Shown here piece after piece: positions 23,486-26,756 of a DNA stretch of 26,756 nt (the stretch's first letter is position 1; every line of letters starts with the position of its first letter). Source of the stretch: Thiomonas sp. (GTDB lineage: Bacteria > Pseudomonadota > Gammaproteobacteria > Burkholderiales > Burkholderiaceae); assembly GCA_027443745.1 (NCBI GenBank), contig DAIAZB010000269.1:1-26756 (forward strand). Reading direction: 5' to 3'. Below the pieces are notes generated by a model. The model was given only the letters and a program-made list of their open reading frames with translations. It did not search any database and was not told the origin of the DNA. The translations under genes were made by a program, and so were the position numbers.

Positions 23486-24598
23486 ATGTTGAAGAAGACT
23501 GCAATCCTCGTGGCATCCCTTTGCATCGCCGGCCCAGCCAGTGCGCAAAGTGGTGTCAACCTTTACGGCGTCATTGACATGGGGGTTGCGCATTTCGCAG
23601 GGGGCGCTTTTGGCCCCACCACCATGCTGGCTTCCGGCTACCAGGCGTCCGACCGCATTGGCATTCGCGGCAACGAGGCACTTGGTGGCGGACTCAGCGC
23701 GTACTTCCAAGCAGAGACTGGCTTTTGCGGCAACGGTTCGCCGCAGGCCGGTAATATGAACATCGGCGTTCCGCTCGGCGCAGCCAAGGCAGGATCAGGG
23801 CAGTTCTGCACGGGTGGCGGATTCATGCAACGCACCAGCTACTTGGGCCTACGCGGCTCTTTCGGCAGCGTTCAAGCCGGCCGGATGTACTCGCAATCAT
23901 TCTTCATCGCAGCGGAGGCCGACCCATTTGGCGCATGGGTGCAGAACATGTTGTTCCCGGTGCCTTACTTCCGCTACAGCCAAGCGGTGCAGTATGCATC
24001 GCCAAACTTCGGAGGATTGAGCGGCGTGGTGCAGTACGCCTTTGGCGGCCAGCCTGGCAGCACCACTGCTGGCTCAGGCTACGACCTGGCGTTGCACTAT
24101 CGCAGTGGGCCTGCGGGGCTCGCGCTGGGCTACTTCAACAACAGGCCAGTCGCCGCGACGTCAACACCGACGGTGCCGGTGTATGGCGACGACAAGTTCG
24201 TGCAACTGGCGGGATCCTACGACTTTCACGTGTTAAAGGTAATTGGCTATCTGTCGAAGATGAGCAGCGCCAACGGCCTGGCGATCAACACCGGGGCGGC
24301 ATCGAAGAATGCGCATATTTGGGCGCTTGCTGTCAACGCTCCTTTGCCTGCAGGATCGCTGATGGCCTCGTATTCGGTCTTCCACGATACCGACAACTCC
24401 GCTCGAGACGCGAAGCAGTACACCCTGGGTTACGTCTATCCATTTTCGCGCAGCACCAATCTGTACGTTTCCTACGCCCATATCACGAACAATGCGCAGC
24501 AGACGTTCGCGGTGGCCGATGCGACCGACTTCGGCTTCGCGCCCAAGCCGGGCAACAGTTCCTCCGGGTTCGCGGTGGGCATCAAGCATTCGTTCTGA
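23486..24598 (+). CDS. Outer-membrane porin of the beta-proteobacterial type
   Basis: A 370-residue porin with a signal peptide (MLKKTAILVASLCIAGPASA, cut before QSGV) and the family start VNLYGVIDMG. Beta-strand patterns include SYLGLRGSFGSVQAGRM and SAYFQAETG, and the protein ends in Phe (KHSF), the outer-membrane sorting residue. A GGAG is found before the ATG. It is the last gene of the rightward operon, 25 bases after the SDR, and probably provides outer-membrane entry for the substrate. It has two cysteines in a loop (FCGNGS and QFCTGG), which may form a disulfide. The gene is intact. Confidence 0.93.
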   Translation: MLKKTAILVASLCIAGPASAQSGVNLYGVIDMGVAHFAGGAFGPTTMLASGYQASDRIGIRGNEALGGGLSAYFQAETGFCGNGSPQAGNMNIGVPLGAAKAGSGQFCTGGGFMQRTSYLGLRGSFGSVQAGRMYSQSFFIAAEADPFGAWVQNMLFPVPYFRYSQAVQYASPNFGGLSGVVQYAFGGQPGSTTAGSGYDLALHYRSGPAGLALGYFNNRPVAATSTPTVPVYGDDKFVQLAGSYDFHVLKVIGYLSKMSSANGLAINTGAASKNAHIWALAVNAPLPAGSLMASYSVFHDTDNSARDAKQYTLGYVYPFSRSTNLYVSYAHITNNAQQTFAVADATDFGFAPKPGNSSSGFAVGIKHSF

Positions 24599-24612
24599 CA
24601 AGCGGGCTTGTC
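24597..24612 (+). terminator. Short hairpin overlapping the porin stop
   Basis: GACAAG-CGGG-CTTGTC forms a 6-base stem that includes two bases of the porin stop codon. No T-tract follows, so a true terminator is uncertain; it could be only a stable 3' end or chance. Confidence 0.25.
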
Positions 24613-24689
24613 TGCACATGACTGCGATCGACGAGCGCGATTTGCGTCTGGTGGCCGAATCGGCCCCCCGAGTTCGTAAAGATTCGGTG

Positions 24690-25171
24690 AAGACGTCGAG
24701 CAGTGACCGCCGCAAGATGGCGGCATAGTCGCGACGCAGCGGGTACAGCCAGATGTCCTTGATAGGCAGCGCCTGTTGGTGCGAGATGCTCTTTTTGCCG
24801 CGGCCGGTTGTTTTGCCCACGAGGATCCAGTTGGCTGCCTTGTAGCAGGTGCCTTTGTGCCGGGGGTTTTCGACGAAGGTCTCCAGCAGCACGGGCTGGT
24901 AGCCGTAGCGCTGCTGCCAGTCCTTGGGCAGGCGGCGTGCGGCGATGGCCAGGATCTTCGAGGCGAGCCCCTTGGACTGCACCCACGGCAGGACCAGGAA
25001 GCGCGTGTTGTTGACGATGCGCTGCAGGTTGTTCTGCCGCTGCTCATGGTTCCAGCCGATGAAGCGCTCGCGATCGGCCAGCGTCCAGGCGCTGGCGCCG
25101 AAGCTGAGCAGGGCCACGAGCTGATCGCCAGCGCCAGCGTAGACGTTGTAACGGATCTGGCTCCCCGACAT
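24690..25171 (-). pseudogene. DUF4338/DruA-like protein, truncated at both ends
   Basis: Leftward reading contains QIRYNVYAGAGDQLVALLSFG, WNHEQRQNNLQRIVNNTRFLVLP, GYQPVLLETFVE, GTCYKAANW and PIKDIWLYPL, a strong match in style to the DUF4338 family. Its N-terminus (normally ending HYLGY) is missing: an in-frame TGA lies six codons upstream of MSGSQ. The natural end is lost too, since the open frame simply runs on into the antisense of the porin gene. DUF4338 occurs in Druantia defence (DruA) and near transposons; with no other dru gene nearby, I read this as mobile-element debris. Confidence 0.75.
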
Positions 25172-25194
25172 GGGCGTGTATGGGGTTCATCGAC

Positions 25195-25324
25195 CGATGA
25201 CGAAACTGCTCTGGACGATTTGAAGGACAACAGCCCGGCCATCGCTTACTGGCGCGCGCGCATAGCCAGTGGTCAGGCGCGCGCGATCTACAAGGGCCGC
25301 GGCGCAAGCGTCGAGTGGGCGTAG
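25195..25324 (+). pseudogene. IS1182-like transposase, C-terminal fragment
   Basis: About 42 residues ending at TAG 25322-25324, containing AIAYWRARIASGQARAIYKGRGASVEWA. This resembles the R...EA..IYK.RA.TVE.VNA segment near the end of IS1182/IS4-group transposases. The rest of the gene is absent on both sides: the DUF4338 fragment lies to the left and the TniQ gene end one base beyond the stop. The match is short, so the family is tentative. Confidence 0.45.
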
Positions 25325-25325
25325 T

Positions 25326-26612
25326 TCAGGGTGAACGGCGTAGCGCTTCGATGGCTGCCTCCGCGAGCAGACGATTCTTCTGCGTCGTGACTAGTCTTGC
25401 GTGCCTGATGATGGCTATCGGAACCAATTGGGAGCCTTCTTCGAGGAGATCTTTCGCGGCCCACATCACCGCGCGCCGCGTCTTTCTTTCGTTGATTCGC
25501 CTGATCAGTTCCAGCAGTCTGGGACACTTCGCGATGACGTCCTGGGTTCTGGACATCGTGAGACCGGCGATCGGTGCGAGCAGCCCGGCGTGCATGCGCT
25601 GCGGGCGCTTTTCGTTTCTCAGGGCCGTGAACAGGGCCCTTGAGACGGCATTTTCTTGCTCGAGTCGCAGTTGTCGCCGGCGCTCTGCTGCACGAACCTT
25701 CCGAGCCGCTGCCACTTCGCGTACGACGCCGTCGCGCCACTCGGAGTCGCGCAATCCAGCGCGAATCCATGGCCCGACTTTTTCAAATTGACGCGCTGTT
25801 GGTGACTTGGAGGCGAATCTCGCCATCACGGCTTGTCGATCCTCGGCGACGGAGGGAAGCGGCACGCCGAGGCTTCTTCCGGCAATCGAATGTATCCAGC
25901 CTGCGTCACGCAGCCGCAGTAACCAGTAGAGTTGTGGACACTGCAGGCTCATGGCCGAGCAAGCGCTTGTAGGTTGCGCTTTGTGCAAGCGAGTGAATTC
26001 CATTCTGGCACGTTCGAGCGAGATCGCGGCCGCCGGCTGACCCTCGTGCCGAAGAAGCGGATCGCACGACCTAGCTGCATCACCGACTTGCTCGAACGTC
26101 CACTCCATCGCCGTGAACAGTGCGCAGAACTCGGGGGCCCTGAAGCACGCGACCGTTGTACGCAGGCGCAGAAAGACGCCGATCTCGCTATTGACCCTCA
26201 GAATGCGCAACCCCTGGCGTTCGTCCCAGTCGCCGTAGGCTTCGTGCAGCACCGACTTCGCATCGCCGGTGAAGCGCCCTGGTTTTGCGCCTTCAGCGGC
26301 CGTGGTTCGCAGCAGAGATAGCGCCTGATCGCGAGTCCAACTGGGCGTGCCATAGTGCAGCACCTGAGTGGCGAATTGGGCCAGATCCCTCAGCGCGGGG
26401 CGAGCCGGCAACATTTGCGGGTCCGAGCCTGCTAGGCGCTGCCCGCACTGGCAGCGCAGCGACAGCGGAGGCAGTAGGCGCCTCAAATATGGCGCGACGA
26501 TGGTCTCACAATGCTCGCACGCGACTTGTAGAAAGCAACCGTGCGCCGCGCACACGAGCGAGACCGGCAATTGGTGCGAGCGATGGTAGTAAGGCTCACC
26601 CACCGATGCCAT
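25326..26612 (-). pseudogene. TnsD/TniQ-family transposition protein, N-terminally truncated
   Basis: A 428-residue reading frame starting with GEPYYHRSHQLPVSLVCAAHG, the TniQ/TnsD zinc-finger region, with likely ligands Cys21, His24, Cys32, Cys35, Cys54 and Cys56. The C-terminal ~130 residues are basic and helical with repeated HTH-like units (GLTMSRTQDVIAKCPRL), typical of TnsD, which recognises a target site such as glmS. Normal TnsD proteins have about 100 further residues before this point with CPxC motifs. Here the upstream frame meets the 20-base repeat at 26627 instead, so the start has been lost. ATG 26612 is only the first available start. No tnsA, tnsB or tnsC is in the window; they could lie to the right. 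Confidence 0.75.
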
Positions 26613-26626
26613 ATCCAGTCTTGTCC

Positions 26627-26682
26627 AACGAGGTATGAGCCTGGAGACGGAGCCACGATTCCACCGAGGTGTGAGCCTGAAG
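26627..26682. repeat. Terminal-repeat copies 2 and 3 (candidate element end)
   Basis: AACGAGGTATGAGCCTGGAG at 26627-26646 is identical to 7984-8003; ACCGAGGTGTGAGCCTGAAG at 26663-26682 matches it at 17 of 20 positions and lies 36 bases further in. Directly repeated short motifs at an end are known from IS21-like and Tn7-like elements as transposase-binding sites. The element would extend to the right beyond the window. Confidence 0.55.
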
Positions 26683-26756
26683 GAGGGTGGGAGAGGCGGT
26701 TGAGCGGCTGATGGGCAGCGCGCCGGCGCGGCGCGTCGATCATTCTGGGGATGGTG
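26683..26756. other. Right edge, presumed interior of a mobile element
   Basis: No gene is supported in these 74 bases. A leftward frame across them continues into the TniQ region in another phase and has no family resemblance. Confidence 0.25.

Noticed and set aside
24690..25171. A working Druantia defence system
   Set aside because: Only a fragment of a DruA-like domain is present, truncated at both ends, with no druB-E genes in view.

Overview
The window reads as a Burkholderiales-type (betaproteobacterial) chromosome carrying an accessory island. Three things suggest this: a GC-rich, tightly packed gene style, a 16-stranded porin of the beta-proteobacterial type, and a Rieske/IclR/SsuABC-like catabolic cluster typical of that group. 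The left edge is the 3' end of glmS (1-126). About 25 bases past its stop the sequence turns sharply AT-rich, which is where Tn7-type elements insert. A truncated TnsD/TniQ-like gene lies at the right edge (25326-26612), so the island may once have been delivered to attTn7 by a Tn7-like element.

Block 1 (473-7795) looks like a defence locus made of two divergent operons. The leftward operon, in transcription order, encodes a ComEC-like MBL protein with a degenerate metal motif, a second MBL protein with an intact motif, a 751-residue E2-E1-JAB fusion (a ubiquitin-like conjugation and deconjugation machine resembling CBASS Cap2 joined to Cap3), and a patatin-like phospholipase. These genes overlap by 1-4 bases or lie within 14 bases of each other. 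No CD-NTase and no ubiquitin-like protein is visible. The rightward operon encodes a sigma-70-like factor, a 138-residue protein of unknown function and an ImmA/IrrE metallopeptidase, probably a regulatory or sensing module. This is the most likely place for a poorly described system.

Block 2 (7796-8768) is a graveyard of broken mobile elements: two pieces of an IS5-family transposase, the tail of another DDE integrase, a 20-base repeat that recurs at the far right edge, and a 62-codon relic of a second Rieske oxygenase gene carrying an in-frame stop.

Block 3 (8769-24598) is a complete, apparently intact catabolic island for an unidentified, probably aromatic or heteroaromatic, acid. A leftward operon of twelve genes encodes an alpha/beta hydrolase, IclR regulator, SDR, ThDP enzyme, aspartate-dehydrogenase-like protein, ALDH, cupin, VOC/extradiol dioxygenase, ferredoxin reductase, Rieske ferredoxin, a small 'recombinase-like helix' protein and the Rieske oxygenase. 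A rightward operon encodes the uptake side: ABC ATPase, periplasmic binding protein, permease, a second SDR and a porin. They diverge from a 179-base region holding a candidate promoter and IclR-type operator.

Block 4 (24599-26756) again holds remnants: a DUF4338/DruA-like fragment, an IS1182-like transposase tail, the TnsD/TniQ-like gene without its N-terminus, and two copies of the terminal-repeat motif.

No rRNA, tRNA, CRISPR array or replication origin was recognised. All family assignments come from reading motifs by eye; no database was searched.
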